Part shown: positions 25,186-33,693 of the stretch, in pieces
Numbering within the stretch: the first letter of the stretch is position 1
Layout of the letters: each line of letters opens with the position of its first letter
DNA from: CAXXOK01 sp964640955
GTDB taxonomy: Bacteria; Bacillota; Clostridia; Christensenellales; Aristaeellaceae
Direction: 5' to 3'
Assembly: GCA_964640955.1 (NCBI GenBank)
Contig: CAZXJI010000012.1
Coordinates: 1 to 64,000, forward strand
DNA length: 64,000 nt
The notes under the pieces: generated by a model
What the model saw: only the letters and a program-made list of their open reading frames with translations
Database searches by the model: none
Told to the model about the DNA's origin: nothing
Translations under genes and position numbers: made by a program

Positions 25186-26046
25186 ATGCCGGAGCAGACG
25201 ATCGTCGCCATCATGTACGATTTCGACAAAACGCTCTCGCCCAGGGACATGCAGGAATACGCCTTCATCCCCGGCGTGGGCATGGACGTGGATGCCTTCT
25301 GGCAGGAATGCCTGCAAACGATGCTCAAGAATAACATGGACCAGATACTGGCCTATATGTACGTGATGCTGCGGAAGGCCGGCGGCAAAATGCTGCTGAA
25401 CCGCGACGAGTTTCACAAGCTGGGCCGAAGCGTGGAGCTGTTCCCGGGCGTCGGCACGTGGTTCGGACGCGTCAACCGCTACGCGGCGAAGCTTGGGCTT
25501 ACGGTGGAGCATTACATTATCTCCTCGGGCCTCAAGGAGATCATCGAGGGCACGCGGATCGCCGACCGGTTCAAAGCCATCTACGCCGCCGAGTTCTGCT
25601 ACGACGAGCGCGGCGTGCCGGTGTGGCCCGCCATGGCCGTCAACTACACCAGCAAAACGCAGTTCCTTTTCCGCATCAACAAGGGCATTCTGAGCGTGAC
25701 GGAAAACCGGGAGCTCAACGAATTCACCCCGGAAAGCAAGCGCCGCGTTCCTTTTTCCAACATGATCTACATCGGCGACGGGCTGACCGACGTCCCCTGC
25801 ATGAAGCTGACCAAGGTCAACGGCGGCCATTCCATCGCCGTGTATCAGGGCGAGCGCAGCGAAACGGTCGACCGGATGCTGCTGAACGGCCGGGTGGATT
25901 ACGTTTCCCATGCGGATTACCAGAAGGACGGCCCCATGGAGACGGTCGTCAAGCTGATTCTGGATCACATCGCGCCGGAGGCCAAGCTCAGCGCCATCCA
26001 CGGCGGGCAGGTCGACGCGGCGGCGAGACGCCTGCGGGGAGAATAA
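25186..26046 (+). CDS. HAD-family phosphatase (phosphoserine-phosphatase-like)
   Basis: A 286-residue HAD hydrolase. Motif I is MYDFDKTLSPRD, motif II is YIISSGLKEII and motif IV is MIYIGDGLTDVPCMKL. A helical cap lies between motifs I and II, as in phosphoserine-phosphatase-like enzymes. The substrate is not identifiable. Serine-pathway genes serA and serC lie 5-8 kb away without a serB, which makes a phosphoserine phosphatase role conceivable, but this branch of HAD proteins is broad. AAAGGAG precedes ATG 25186. Confidence 0.82.
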   Translation: MPEQTIVAIMYDFDKTLSPRDMQEYAFIPGVGMDVDAFWQECLQTMLKNNMDQILAYMYVMLRKAGGKMLLNRDEFHKLGRSVELFPGVGTWFGRVNRYAAKLGLTVEHYIISSGLKEIIEGTRIADRFKAIYAAEFCYDERGVPVWPAMAVNYTSKTQFLFRINKGILSVTENRELNEFTPESKRRVPFSNMIYIGDGLTDVPCMKLTKVNGGHSIAVYQGERSETVDRMLLNGRVDYVSHADYQKDGPMETVVKLILDHIAPEAKLSAIHGGQVDAAARRLRGE

Positions 26047-26070
26047 ACGGGCGATGCCCGGCATACGGCG

Positions 26071-26108
26071 CGCGGGGGAACGCAAAGCTTCTCCCGCGTG
26101 TTTCTTTT
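26071..26108 (+). terminator. Intrinsic terminator of the HAD gene
   Basis: A 10-bp stem (26071-26080 with 26089-26098, one G-U pair) with an 8-base loop, followed by a T-rich tail. Confidence 0.75.
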
Positions 26109-26168
26109 GCCTTCAGGCCCTTGCGCTCACGGTTTTCCTCCGCTCCGTGCCCCGTCTTTTCCTTGCGC

Positions 26169-26197
26169 TTGCCACCCGCCGCGCTTTTGGATATAAT
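26169..26197 (+). promoter_or_regulatory. Promoter of the DUF5711-cvpA-dipeptidase operon
   Basis: TTGCCA, a 17-base spacer and a perfect TATAAT (26192-26197). Confidence 0.7.
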
Positions 26198-26277
26198 AAA
26201 GGGCAGCGTTCGCAAGGCGAGGCGCGCGCGGGGCCCGTGGCCTGCGCGTGACGGCGGGCGCGGTTGAAGGAGAAGCT

Positions 26278-27414
26278 ATGCAAAACGTGCAGCTGCAAAG
26301 ACAGAAAAGGCAATGGCGGTCCCTGCTGATCCTGCTGGGCATCCTCGCCGGCATCGCGGGTGCGGTTTTCCTGATCGTCACCCTCGTATCCAACCGCCCG
26401 GTCACCAAGGTTACGGCCAACCGCCTGCCCTGCGAGTACAACGACAGCATTAAACCGTTCGGTTCCAACGTTTTATACTACGACGGCGTCAGCATCCACT
26501 GCATGAGCAACACGGGCGCGGTGCGCTGGTCGTTCCAGCTGGGCGCGAGCGCCGGCTTCGACTGCACCGACGACGTGGTGGCCGCCTGGGCGGGCAACAC
26601 CATCTACATCATCGACGAGAACGGCAACTCCACCTACAACGACAATCTCGGCGAGCCCATCCAGTTCGCGCGCGCCGGCAAGCAGTACGTGGCGGCCGTC
26701 ATCGGCGACAGCACCACCCCCCGCCTTCTGGTGAAGGACCATCAGGGCTCGCACATGGACGAGGAAGCCGACGCCTACGACGGCCTTCTGATCCTGGACG
26801 TGGGCTTTTACGGCAAAAACGGCGAGTATATGTGGACCCTTTCGCTGGACGTGTTCGGCACCGCCGCCAACACCATCCTCAACACTTTCGAGGTCGGCAA
26901 AATGAACACCGGCGAGGTTTCGCTGGGCGACTCCATCACCTACGCGGTGCTGTACGAAAACAGCGTTCTGCGCGTCGTGAACACGCGCAAGATGCTCAGC
27001 TTCAACTACCGCGGCACCGAGGACACCTCCGCAAGCGTCCTGGTGTACGGCTGGCGGCTCATCGGCAGCGAGATTCCCGACAAGGGCAACGCTCTGATGC
27101 TTTTCGCCCCCACCGCGCAGACGGACAGCGATTTCGACATTCGCGAGCTTCGCCTGATCAGCGGAAGCACCGACCGCCGCTACAGCCTCCCCAACACCTG
27201 CATCGGCGCGGCCGTGTGGAATAAAAACGTGTATGCCGTCAGCGGCGATACGCTCTACCGCGCCGCCGTCGGCGACAACCGCTTCTCCGATTATGCCCTG
27301 CCCCTCGACGCCGAGGCCGACCGCTACATCGGCGTGATGAGCGACGGCCATATCCTCCTGGCGTGCGGCAGCGAGGTCTACGTGTGCTCGCTGCCTCAGG
27401 CGTCGGGCCGATAG
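26278..27414 (+). CDS. Membrane-anchored DUF5711-like beta-propeller protein
   Basis: A 378-residue protein with a short basic cytoplasmic N-terminus, one transmembrane helix (about residues 16-40) and a large extracytoplasmic part built of repeated short strands (TIYIIDENGN, SVLRVVNTRK, VYAVSGDTLYR), suggesting a beta-propeller. It resembles the DUF5711 proteins that precede cvpA in many Clostridia. The function is unknown; an anchored sensor or scaffold at the cell surface is plausible. AAGGAG lies upstream of ATG 26278. Confidence 0.72.
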   Translation: MQNVQLQRQKRQWRSLLILLGILAGIAGAVFLIVTLVSNRPVTKVTANRLPCEYNDSIKPFGSNVLYYDGVSIHCMSNTGAVRWSFQLGASAGFDCTDDVVAAWAGNTIYIIDENGNSTYNDNLGEPIQFARAGKQYVAAVIGDSTTPRLLVKDHQGSHMDEEADAYDGLLILDVGFYGKNGEYMWTLSLDVFGTAANTILNTFEVGKMNTGEVSLGDSITYAVLYENSVLRVVNTRKMLSFNYRGTEDTSASVLVYGWRLIGSEIPDKGNALMLFAPTAQTDSDFDIRELRLISGSTDRRYSLPNTCIGAAVWNKNVYAVSGDTLYRAAVGDNRFSDYALPLDAEADRYIGVMSDGHILLACGSEVYVCSLPQASGR

Positions 27415-27453
27415 CGGCGATTCAGGCCCGTTTCCGGAAAGGAGCTTTCCTGC

Positions 27454-28167
27454 GTGAATGCGATCGACTACGGCATCATCCTCCTCATCGCGCTGTGCGT
27501 GCTTTTCGGCTGCTATCGGGGTTTTTTGCAGACGCTTCTCAACCTGGGGGGAAGCCTCCTCTCCTTCGCGGGGGCGTTTTTCCTGTTTCCAACGCTGGCC
27601 GACGCCGTTTCCGGCAACACCGAGATCGTCCGCCTCATCAGCAGCTACACGGATTCCGGCAGCATCCTGGGTGACCTGGACCTGAGCAGCCGGGCCGTAA
27701 GCACCCTCAGCGCCAGCAACATCGAGGCCATCGTCGCCAAGGCCAACCTGCCCGATCCCATGGGCAAGCTTTTGCAGGCCAACCTGACCGAGAAGGTGTT
27801 CAGCCCTCTGGGCAGCCTGGCGACCACCGTGGGCGACTACGTGAACCAAACCATCCTGTCGGTGAGCATCAACGTATTGTGTTTCATCGTCTGCTTTCTG
27901 GTCTGCTTCATCGTCGTGACCATCGTCATCAACCTGCTCAAGTCCGTTTTCCGCTTCCCGGTGCTCAAACAGCTGGACTGGCTCGCCGGCGGAGCGTTCG
28001 GTTTTTTCATCGGCTGCGTGCTGTGCTTCATCGTCTTTACGGCGATGCCGCTCCTGCAAAGCGTAATCCCGCTGGACCAGTTCCAGGATCTGGTTTCGCA
28101 AAGCGCGCTGGCCAAGATATTCGAAAACGGAAACCTGATCATTTCCATCATGAACCGAAAACTCTAA
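27454..28167 (+). CDS. CvpA-family membrane protein
   Basis: A 237-residue integral membrane protein with an N-terminal pair of hydrophobic segments (IDYGIILLIALCVLFGCYRG) and a long C-terminal pair (INVLCFIVCFLVCFIVV and AFGFFIGCVLCFIVF). This is the CvpA/colicin V production family layout, with the N-terminal D-Y-G...R-G pattern. Its molecular role is not established. The start is GTG 27454 after AAAGGAG. It lies between the propeller protein and the dipeptidase with short spacers. Confidence 0.82.
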   Translation: MNAIDYGIILLIALCVLFGCYRGFLQTLLNLGGSLLSFAGAFFLFPTLADAVSGNTEIVRLISSYTDSGSILGDLDLSSRAVSTLSASNIEAIVAKANLPDPMGKLLQANLTEKVFSPLGSLATTVGDYVNQTILSVSINVLCFIVCFLVCFIVVTIVINLLKSVFRFPVLKQLDWLAGGAFGFFIGCVLCFIVFTAMPLLQSVIPLDQFQDLVSQSALAKIFENGNLIISIMNRKL

Positions 28168-28182
28168 CGGGAGGTACGAACC

Positions 28183-29097
28183 ATGCTCATCTGCGATACC
28201 CACGCCGATACCCTCTATGCCCTGCAGGATCAGACCCGCGACGCCTCCAAACCGTTGGACGTCACCGCCGAATACCTGACCGCCGGCGGCAAAACCGACG
28301 TGCGCGTGCAGGCGCTGGCGCTGTGGACGGGCCCCGAAGGGCTGATGGGCAAGGACGTCGGGCTGATCGACCGCGAGATGCAGGCGCTGGACGGGCTGCA
28401 AAAGCAGGGCTTCCGGCAGGTGCGCACGATCGGCGAAGCGCAGGCGGGCAAGGCGAATTTCCTTTTGACCATCGAGGGCGGGGAGGCGTTCGAAAGCGGG
28501 CCGCAGGCCGTGGAGGCGTTCGCGCTGTGGGGCGTGCGCCTCGCCGCGATCGTGTGGAACAACGAAAACACCTTCGCCCATCCCGCCGTGGGCAAGAGCG
28601 ACGCCGGCCTTACGGCGCTGGGCCAGAAGCTGATCAAGGAAATGAACCGGCGCCACATGGGCGTGGACGTGAGCCATTTGAACGACGCGGGCGTCACGGA
28701 TGCGCTGAGCATGAGCAAAAAGCCCATTCTCGCCTCGCACAGCTGCTGCCGCGCGCTTTGCGACCATCCCCGCAACCTGACCGACGATCAGCTCAAGGCC
28801 ATTTTCGGCATGGGCGGCTATGTGGGTGTCAACTTCTTCCCCCTGTTCCTCTCCCCCGACAACAAGGCGGATATCGATACGGTGATCGACCATATCGATC
28901 ATATGGCGCAGCTGGGCGGAGCCAAGCACGTCGGTATGGGATCGGACTTCGACGGGATCGCGACCCATCCCGAAGGGCTGGAACACGCCGGCAAGGTGTA
29001 CGCGCTGTTTGAACGCATGAAGGCGCGTGGCTTCTCCGACGAGGCCGTGGTGGATTTCGCGGGCGAAAACTTTAAGCGGTATCTGGCGAAGCTGTAA
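28183..29097 (+). CDS. Membrane dipeptidase (renal dipeptidase family, M19)
   Basis: A 304-residue zinc dipeptidase. The ligands can be read in order: H-x-D in DTHADTLYAL (residues 6-8), bridging Glu in LTIEGGEAFES, His in DVSHLND, His in LASHSCCRAL, and Asp in MGSDFDGI. Family enzymes cleave dipeptides, often with a C-terminal D-residue, so it may recycle D-amino-acid peptides. No signal peptide, so it is cytoplasmic. GGGAGG precedes ATG 28183, 15 bases after cvpA. Confidence 0.93.
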   Translation: MLICDTHADTLYALQDQTRDASKPLDVTAEYLTAGGKTDVRVQALALWTGPEGLMGKDVGLIDREMQALDGLQKQGFRQVRTIGEAQAGKANFLLTIEGGEAFESGPQAVEAFALWGVRLAAIVWNNENTFAHPAVGKSDAGLTALGQKLIKEMNRRHMGVDVSHLNDAGVTDALSMSKKPILASHSCCRALCDHPRNLTDDQLKAIFGMGGYVGVNFFPLFLSPDNKADIDTVIDHIDHMAQLGGAKHVGMGSDFDGIATHPEGLEHAGKVYALFERMKARGFSDEAVVDFAGENFKRYLAKL

Positions 29098-29115
29098 GCC
29101 CCGAACAGATAAGCA

Positions 29116-29140
29116 CCCCGTTCCGAATGCCGGAACGGGG
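29116..29140. terminator. Hairpin between the dipeptidase and aldo-keto reductase genes
   Basis: A perfect 10-bp stem (29116-29125 with 29131-29140) with a 5-base loop lies between convergent genes. There is no strong T-run. Confidence 0.6.
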
Positions 29141-29179
29141 CGCTAGCCTTATGGATCGGTTTTAAGCTTCCGCGTGCGG

Positions 29180-30313
29180 CTACAGACCACAAATCCAGTC
29201 CAGCTCGGCCTGAACCCGTTTCAGCGATTCCATGATGGGCAGGTGCTGGGGGCACTTTTTCTCGCACTCGCCGCACTGCACGCAGCGGGCGGCCTTGGCC
29301 GCGTCGGGGAAGAACCGCGTCCAGCGGTTTTTTAAGCTTGCGTTTTCGCCGTACATGCCATAGTCGTTCCATACGCTGAAATTGCCGGGAATATCCACGC
29401 CGTTGGGGCAGGGCATGCAGTAGCGGCAGGCTGTGCAGCCGATTTTGATCCGGCTGTCCAGGCGGCGCGCCACCTCGCGGATCGCTTCCTGCTCGGTCCC
29501 GGAAAGCGGGTTGTCTTTGGCGAAGGTGCGCAGGTTGTCCGCCATCTGCTCCTCGGTGGACATGCCGCTGAGAATCACCTTCACGCCCGGATGATCGGCC
29601 ACCCAGCGAAGCGCGAAGGAGGCGTCGCTCGCACCCGGCGCGGCCTTGCGGAAGGGCTCGGCGACGGTGGGGTCGAGCTTGCCGAGCATTCCGCCCTTCA
29701 CGGGCTCCATCACCACCACGGGCACGCCCCTGGCCGCCGCCAGCTCGTAGCCGCGGGTGCCGGCCTGGAACCGCTGGTCGCGGTAGTTGTATTGAATCTG
29801 GCAGAAATCCCAGTTCCGGTCGGTGAGAATCTGCTCGAACACCGGGTATTCGTCGTGGAAGGAGAAACCCAGGAAGCGGATTTCCCCCTCCTTTTTCAGC
29901 TGCTCGCAGTAATCGATGATGCCCAGTCTCTTCGCCCGCTCGAAGGAATCGCGGTTCAGGGTGTGCAGCAGATAAAAATCGATGGAGTCCATCTGCAGTT
30001 TTGTCCGCTGCTCCTCGAAGACCTCTTTGGCCTGCTCGAGGGACTGAATCATGTACATCGGCAGCTTCGTGGCGACGAAGAACGTATTACGCGGGTAGCG
30101 CTTAAGCATCTTCCCCACAACCAGTTCGCTCGCGCCGTCGTGGTAGCCGTAAGCGGTATCGTAGTAGTTCACGCCCGCCTCGTAGGCCATATCGAACATG
30201 CGCGCAGTCCGCTCTTCGTCGATGGTCTTCCGGTCGGTCATCGGCAGCCGCATGCAGCCGAAGCCCAGCAGCGACGTTTGCACGCCCAGCTTTTCCAGAT
30301 TGCGTTTGATCAT
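29180..30313 (-). CDS. Aldo-keto reductase with C-terminal 4Fe-4S ferredoxin domain
   Basis: A 377-residue protein. Residues 1-270 are an AKR barrel with catalytic residues in NYYDTAYGYHDG (Asp, Tyr) and VATKLPMY (Lys). The C-terminal 90 residues carry two cysteine clusters, CTACRYCMPCPNGVDIP and CVQCGECEKKCPQHLPI, as in the Fe-S aldo-keto reductases of anaerobes (COG1453). The substrate is unknown. The start is ATG 30313 after GGAG. It is transcribed alone from the promoter at 30386-30414. Confidence 0.9.
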   Translation of the reverse strand: MIKRNLEKLGVQTSLLGFGCMRLPMTDRKTIDEERTARMFDMAYEAGVNYYDTAYGYHDGASELVVGKMLKRYPRNTFFVATKLPMYMIQSLEQAKEVFEEQRTKLQMDSIDFYLLHTLNRDSFERAKRLGIIDYCEQLKKEGEIRFLGFSFHDEYPVFEQILTDRNWDFCQIQYNYRDQRFQAGTRGYELAAARGVPVVVMEPVKGGMLGKLDPTVAEPFRKAAPGASDASFALRWVADHPGVKVILSGMSTEEQMADNLRTFAKDNPLSGTEQEAIREVARRLDSRIKIGCTACRYCMPCPNGVDIPGNFSVWNDYGMYGENASLKNRWTRFFPDAAKAARCVQCGECEKKCPQHLPIMESLKRVQAELDWICGL

Positions 30314-30385
30314 GTCGCGCTCCTTTTCGGTTCGTAATGGAAAACAAAATCCGGCGCGTCGGTGCGTACGGATCTTTGTTTTTTT

Positions 30386-30414
30386 ATCATACTCCCCTCC
30401 GGCCGAAAAAACAA
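30386..30414 (-). promoter_or_regulatory. Promoter of the aldo-keto reductase gene
   Basis: On the minus strand TTGTTT (30409-30414), a 17-base spacer and TATGAT (30386-30391). Confidence 0.6.
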
Positions 30415-30451
30415 TAGCCTGCCGGACGCATCCGTACCGAACGGGTAACGC

Positions 30452-30482
30452 AAAACGGGGCCGCCCGCTTTGGACGGCCCCG
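30452..30482 (-). terminator. Intrinsic terminator of the serC-GNAT-serA operon
   Basis: An 8-bp stem (30456-30463 with 30475-30482) with an 11-base loop. On the minus strand it is followed by TTTT. Confidence 0.72.
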
Positions 30483-30501
30483 ACCGGTTGATCTTCCGTT
30501 T

Positions 30502-31677
30502 TCAGTTTGCCTCGAACGTCCTCACGCGGATGACGCCCGGCAGCGCGCGAATCTCGCCGATCAGCGCGTCGTCCGGGTGGTCGTCCAGCGCCAGAACGGT
30601 CACGGCGACCTGTTTGCGGCTCTTGTTGAGCATGTTGTCGATATTGATGCCCTTTTCGCCGATGGCCGCGGAAATGGCGCTGACCATGCTGGGCACGTTG
30701 TCGTGGATGACCAACACGCGGCTTCCTTCCACGCCGCCCAGGATGATCTCGGGGAAATTGACGCTGTTCTTAATCTGCCCGAACTCCAGATAGTCGCGCA
30801 GCTCCTGCGCGGCCATGTGGGCGCAGTTCTCCTCGCTCTCCGGGGTGCTCGCGCCCAGATGCGGAATGACCACCGCGTTTTTCACCCCGATCAGCTCGTC
30901 CACGGGGAAATCGGTCACGTAGCTGGCGACCCGTCCGCTTGCCAGCGCCGCGATCACGGCGGGAATATCGACCAGCTCGCCCCGGCTGAAGTTGAGCAGA
31001 TGCACGCCCTGCTTCATTTTGGCGATCGCCGCGGCGTCGATCAGACGCCCGGTTTTTTCCGTCAGCGGCACGTGCACGGTCAGGTAATCGGCCTCGGCGA
31101 ACACCTCGTCCAGGTTGTTGCGCCGCTTGATGGAGCGGCTCAGCGACCAGGCGCTTTCCACGCTGATGAAGGGATCGTAGCCGATCACCTCCATGCCCAG
31201 CCCCTGCGCCGCGGTATTGGCGACGATTGCGCCGATGGCGCCCAACCCCACGACGCCCAGGGTCTTGCCGCGCACCTCGGGGCCGACGAACTGGCTTTTG
31301 CCTTTCTCCACCAGCTTGGGCACCTCGCCGTCTTTGCCCTTGAGCGTCTGCACCCACGCGATGCCCCCCGCGATGTTGCGCCCGCCCAGCATCAGCCCGC
31401 AGGTAACCAGCTCCGCCACGGCGTTGGCGTTGGCGCCGGGAGTGTTGAACACCACCACGCCCTTTTTGCTGCACTCGTCCACGGGGATGTTGTTGGTACC
31501 CGCGCCCGCGCGGGCGATGGCCAGCAGGTTATCGGGCAGCGGCTGTCCGTGCATATCGGCGGAGCGCACCAGAATACCGTCGGGTACGGGCTCCTCGCCG
31601 GAGATCAGGTATTTCTCAGCGCTCAAATGCTGGTGAATCACGTCGGAAATGGCGTTCAGCGTCCGAATCTTGTACAT
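30502..31677 (-). CDS. serA: D-3-phosphoglycerate dehydrogenase
   Basis: A 391-residue first enzyme of serine synthesis, oxidising 3-phosphoglycerate with NAD. The Rossmann motif is GVVGLGAIGAIVA (about residue 145). Catalytic Arg, Glu and His are in LLNFSRGELVD, the VDEL segment and VIPHLGAST. The last 75 residues form an ACT domain (RVLVIHDNVPSMVSAIS), normally a serine-binding regulatory module. AAGGAG lies upstream of ATG 31677. It is the third gene of serC-GNAT-serA, with 27-base spacing. Confidence 0.96.
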   Translation of the reverse strand: MYKIRTLNAISDVIHQHLSAEKYLISGEEPVPDGILVRSADMHGQPLPDNLLAIARAGAGTNNIPVDECSKKGVVVFNTPGANANAVAELVTCGLMLGGRNIAGGIAWVQTLKGKDGEVPKLVEKGKSQFVGPEVRGKTLGVVGLGAIGAIVANTAAQGLGMEVIGYDPFISVESAWSLSRSIKRRNNLDEVFAEADYLTVHVPLTEKTGRLIDAAAIAKMKQGVHLLNFSRGELVDIPAVIAALASGRVASYVTDFPVDELIGVKNAVVIPHLGASTPESEENCAHMAAQELRDYLEFGQIKNSVNFPEIILGGVEGSRVLVIHDNVPSMVSAISAAIGEKGINIDNMLNKSRKQVAVTVLALDDHPDDALIGEIRALPGVIRVRTFEAN

Positions 31678-31704
31678 GTCGCATCGCTCCTTATCGTGTT
31701 TGGG

Positions 31705-32265
31705 TTAAACGGTTCGACTCCGCAGAAAATAGAAGGGGTGGCCCCGCAGACCGTCCTCCGCCTCCGCAAAGCCCGCGGCTTTCAGCGCGGCGCGGCGCTC
31801 CGTCGCCGGCGGGATTGCCTTTACGAAAATCCGGTCCACCTCGAAGCCCTCGTAAAAATGCCTGAGGCACAGGCTGATCACCGCGTAGAGGAACGCGCGC
31901 GTCTCGAACCGGCTTTGCACGTCGATGCGCAGCACGCCCCACGGGCCGCCCTGATCCACGCCGTCGTTATGGAACATTTCCACCGTGCCCACCACCGCGC
32001 CCAGCGATTGATCCTCCATCGCCCAGCGCGTAAACTGGCGCGTGCGATAGCTGTACGCCCAGAAATCCATCGCCTCGCGCATGCGCGCAAGCGTCGTGTA
32101 GTGGAAGTCGTCCCCGTTGCAGTTGTCGGCGTTGAAAAACGGCACGGCGTTCGCGTCGCCGTAGCAGGCAAGCAGTGCTTCCGCGTCCCCGGCTGCGATG
32201 GGCCGAAGCCGGATCAGCTCGTTTTCCAGGGTCGGCTGGTTTTCGTAGATTTCCGCAAGCATCAT
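31705..32265 (-). CDS. GNAT-family acetyltransferase (RimJ/RimL-like)
   Basis: A 186-residue acetyltransferase of the RimJ/RimL type: LRPIAAGDAEALLACYGD at the N-terminus, GAVVGTVEMFH and a C-terminal AALKAAGFAEAEDGLRGH. The acetyl-CoA loop is weakly conserved (QSRFETRAFLYAVISL). Being sandwiched between serC and serA suggests coexpression with serine synthesis, but no link to the pathway is known. The start is one of two adjacent ATGs (32265 or 32262) after GGGGGAG. Confidence 0.8.
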   Translation of the reverse strand: MMLAEIYENQPTLENELIRLRPIAAGDAEALLACYGDANAVPFFNADNCNGDDFHYTTLARMREAMDFWAYSYRTRQFTRWAMEDQSLGAVVGTVEMFHNDGVDQGGPWGVLRIDVQSRFETRAFLYAVISLCLRHFYEGFEVDRIFVKAIPPATERRAALKAAGFAEAEDGLRGHPFYFLRSRTV

Positions 32266-32293
32266 GCCCGCTCCCCCTTTCCCGTTGTCCGGT

Positions 32294-33376
32294 TCAGCCG
32301 TTGGCCTTCTCGAAGTCCGCCATAATCTTAACGAGCTTCTCCACGCCCTCGATCGGCATGGCGTTGTAGATGCTGGCGCGCATGCCGCCCACGCTGCGGT
32401 GGCCCTTGATGTTCACCAGCCCGTTCCTGCCGCACTCCCTGACGAATGCCGCATCCTTGTCCGCGTCGCCGGTGACGAACGTCACGTTCATCAGCGACCG
32501 GTCCTGCGGCCGCACGGGGTTGTGGAACAGCTTGCTCCGGTCCAGATAATCGTAGAGGATTTTTGCCTTCTTCCGATTATACTCGTAGAAGGCGGGCACG
32601 CCGCCGCGTTCCTTCATCCATTCGCAGACCAACTTGATCATGTAGATGGCGAAGGTATTGGGGGTGTTGACCATGCTGTCGTTCTTCGCCTGAAGCGCCC
32701 AGTTGATCACCTTGGGGCACAGCGGGCTTTCCCGGCCCATCAGGTCCCTGCGTACGACGACCACGGCGAGCCCGGCGGGACCCATGTTCTTCTGCGTCCC
32801 GGCGAACAGCACGCCGAAGCGGCTCACGTCGATGGGCTCGGAAAGGATGTTGCTGCTGCAGTCCCCCACCAGCGGCACGCTGCCCGTGTCCGGCAGGCGG
32901 GTGTAGCGCGTGCCGTAGATGGTATTGTTGGTGGTGATGTAGGCGTAATCGGCGTCCGGGTTGAAGCGCACGGTGCCCGGATCGGGAATATAGGTGTAAT
33001 TATCCTCACGGCTGGACGCCACGACGTTCACGGCGCCGTACTTCTTCGCTTCCTCGGCGGCCAGATGGGCGAAATTGCCGCTGTCGATGTAATCGGCCGT
33101 GCGGCTCACGGTCATCAGGTTAAGGGGCACGGCGCTGAACTCCAGGGTCGCGCCGCCCTGCAGGAAAAGCACCTCGTAGCCTTCCGGCACGCCCATCACT
33201 TCTTTGAAAAGGGAAAGCGCCTCGCTGTAGATGTCCATGAACATCGGCGTGCGGTGGCTCATCTCCAGTACGCTCATGCCTTTGTCGCCGTAGCAGGTCA
33301 TCTGCTCCGCGGCCTTCTGAAGCACGCTCAGGTCGATCATCGAGGGGCCGGCCGAAAAATTGTACACTCGCTCCAT
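32294..33376 (-). CDS. serC: Phosphoserine aminotransferase
   Basis: A 360-residue PLP aminotransferase for the second step of serine synthesis (3-phosphohydroxypyruvate to phosphoserine). Diagnostic stretches are the N-terminal VYNFSAGPSMI, LFLQGGATLEFS, and the PLP lysine in FAGTQKNMGPAG. The C-terminal GHRSVGGMRASIYNAM fits SerC. The start is ATG 33376 with AAGGAGG; the frame is open to 33454 but without a ribosome site. It is the first gene of the operon with a GNAT gene and serA; serB is not present. Confidence 0.96.
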   Translation of the reverse strand: MERVYNFSAGPSMIDLSVLQKAAEQMTCYGDKGMSVLEMSHRTPMFMDIYSEALSLFKEVMGVPEGYEVLFLQGGATLEFSAVPLNLMTVSRTADYIDSGNFAHLAAEEAKKYGAVNVVASSREDNYTYIPDPGTVRFNPDADYAYITTNNTIYGTRYTRLPDTGSVPLVGDCSSNILSEPIDVSRFGVLFAGTQKNMGPAGLAVVVVRRDLMGRESPLCPKVINWALQAKNDSMVNTPNTFAIYMIKLVCEWMKERGGVPAFYEYNRKKAKILYDYLDRSKLFHNPVRPQDRSLMNVTFVTGDADKDAAFVRECGRNGLVNIKGHRSVGGMRASIYNAMPIEGVEKLVKIMADFEKANG

Positions 33377-33499
33377 GGGAAAGCCTCCTTCATCGATTGG
33401 GAATGACGGCGGATGATACGCTTTCGGTACGGCGTCCCGTCGCCCTGCCGGCATGGGACGCTTTTCGCCCTATGGGCGTTTACCGTACCGCATGGCGCC

Positions 33500-33528
33500 A
33501 TCATACCGCAGGGGCGAAAAAAGCGCAA
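33500..33528 (-). promoter_or_regulatory. Promoter of the serC operon
   Basis: On the minus strand TTGCGC (33523-33528), a 17-base spacer and TATGAT (33500-33505). The leader to the start codon is about 115 bases. Confidence 0.6.
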
Positions 33529-33577
33529 TACCCATTTTTGTCCCGCCGGGCGGTTATCGTCCCGCGTAACCGCGTAT

Positions 33578-33616
33578 AAAAGCGCGCAAAGCGTTTATTT
33601 TGAATGCTTTGCGCGC
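33578..33616 (-). terminator. Intrinsic terminator of the ABC-F gene
   Basis: A perfect 11-bp stem (33582-33592 with 33606-33616) with a 13-base AT-rich loop. On the minus strand it is followed directly by TTTT. Confidence 0.82.
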
Positions 33617-33693
33617 CTTAAATTTCTTGTTTTTCCGTTTCTCGGAAATTTCTTTCATCCGTAGCGGCCGCACTCCCCGCGGCCCGGCGCCCC

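Larger units (their letters stand above)
33377..33693. other. Intergenic region upstream of serC
   Basis: It holds the serC promoter (33500-33528) and the terminator of the ABC-F gene (33578-33616). Nothing else gene-like is seen. Confidence 0.5.

Noticed and set aside
26473..28986. An 837-codon minus-strand open frame, one of the longest in the window
   Set aside because: It covers three well-supported plus-strand genes (DUF5711-like, cvpA, dipeptidase) and its translation shows only low-complexity His/Ala/Val/Gln sequence.
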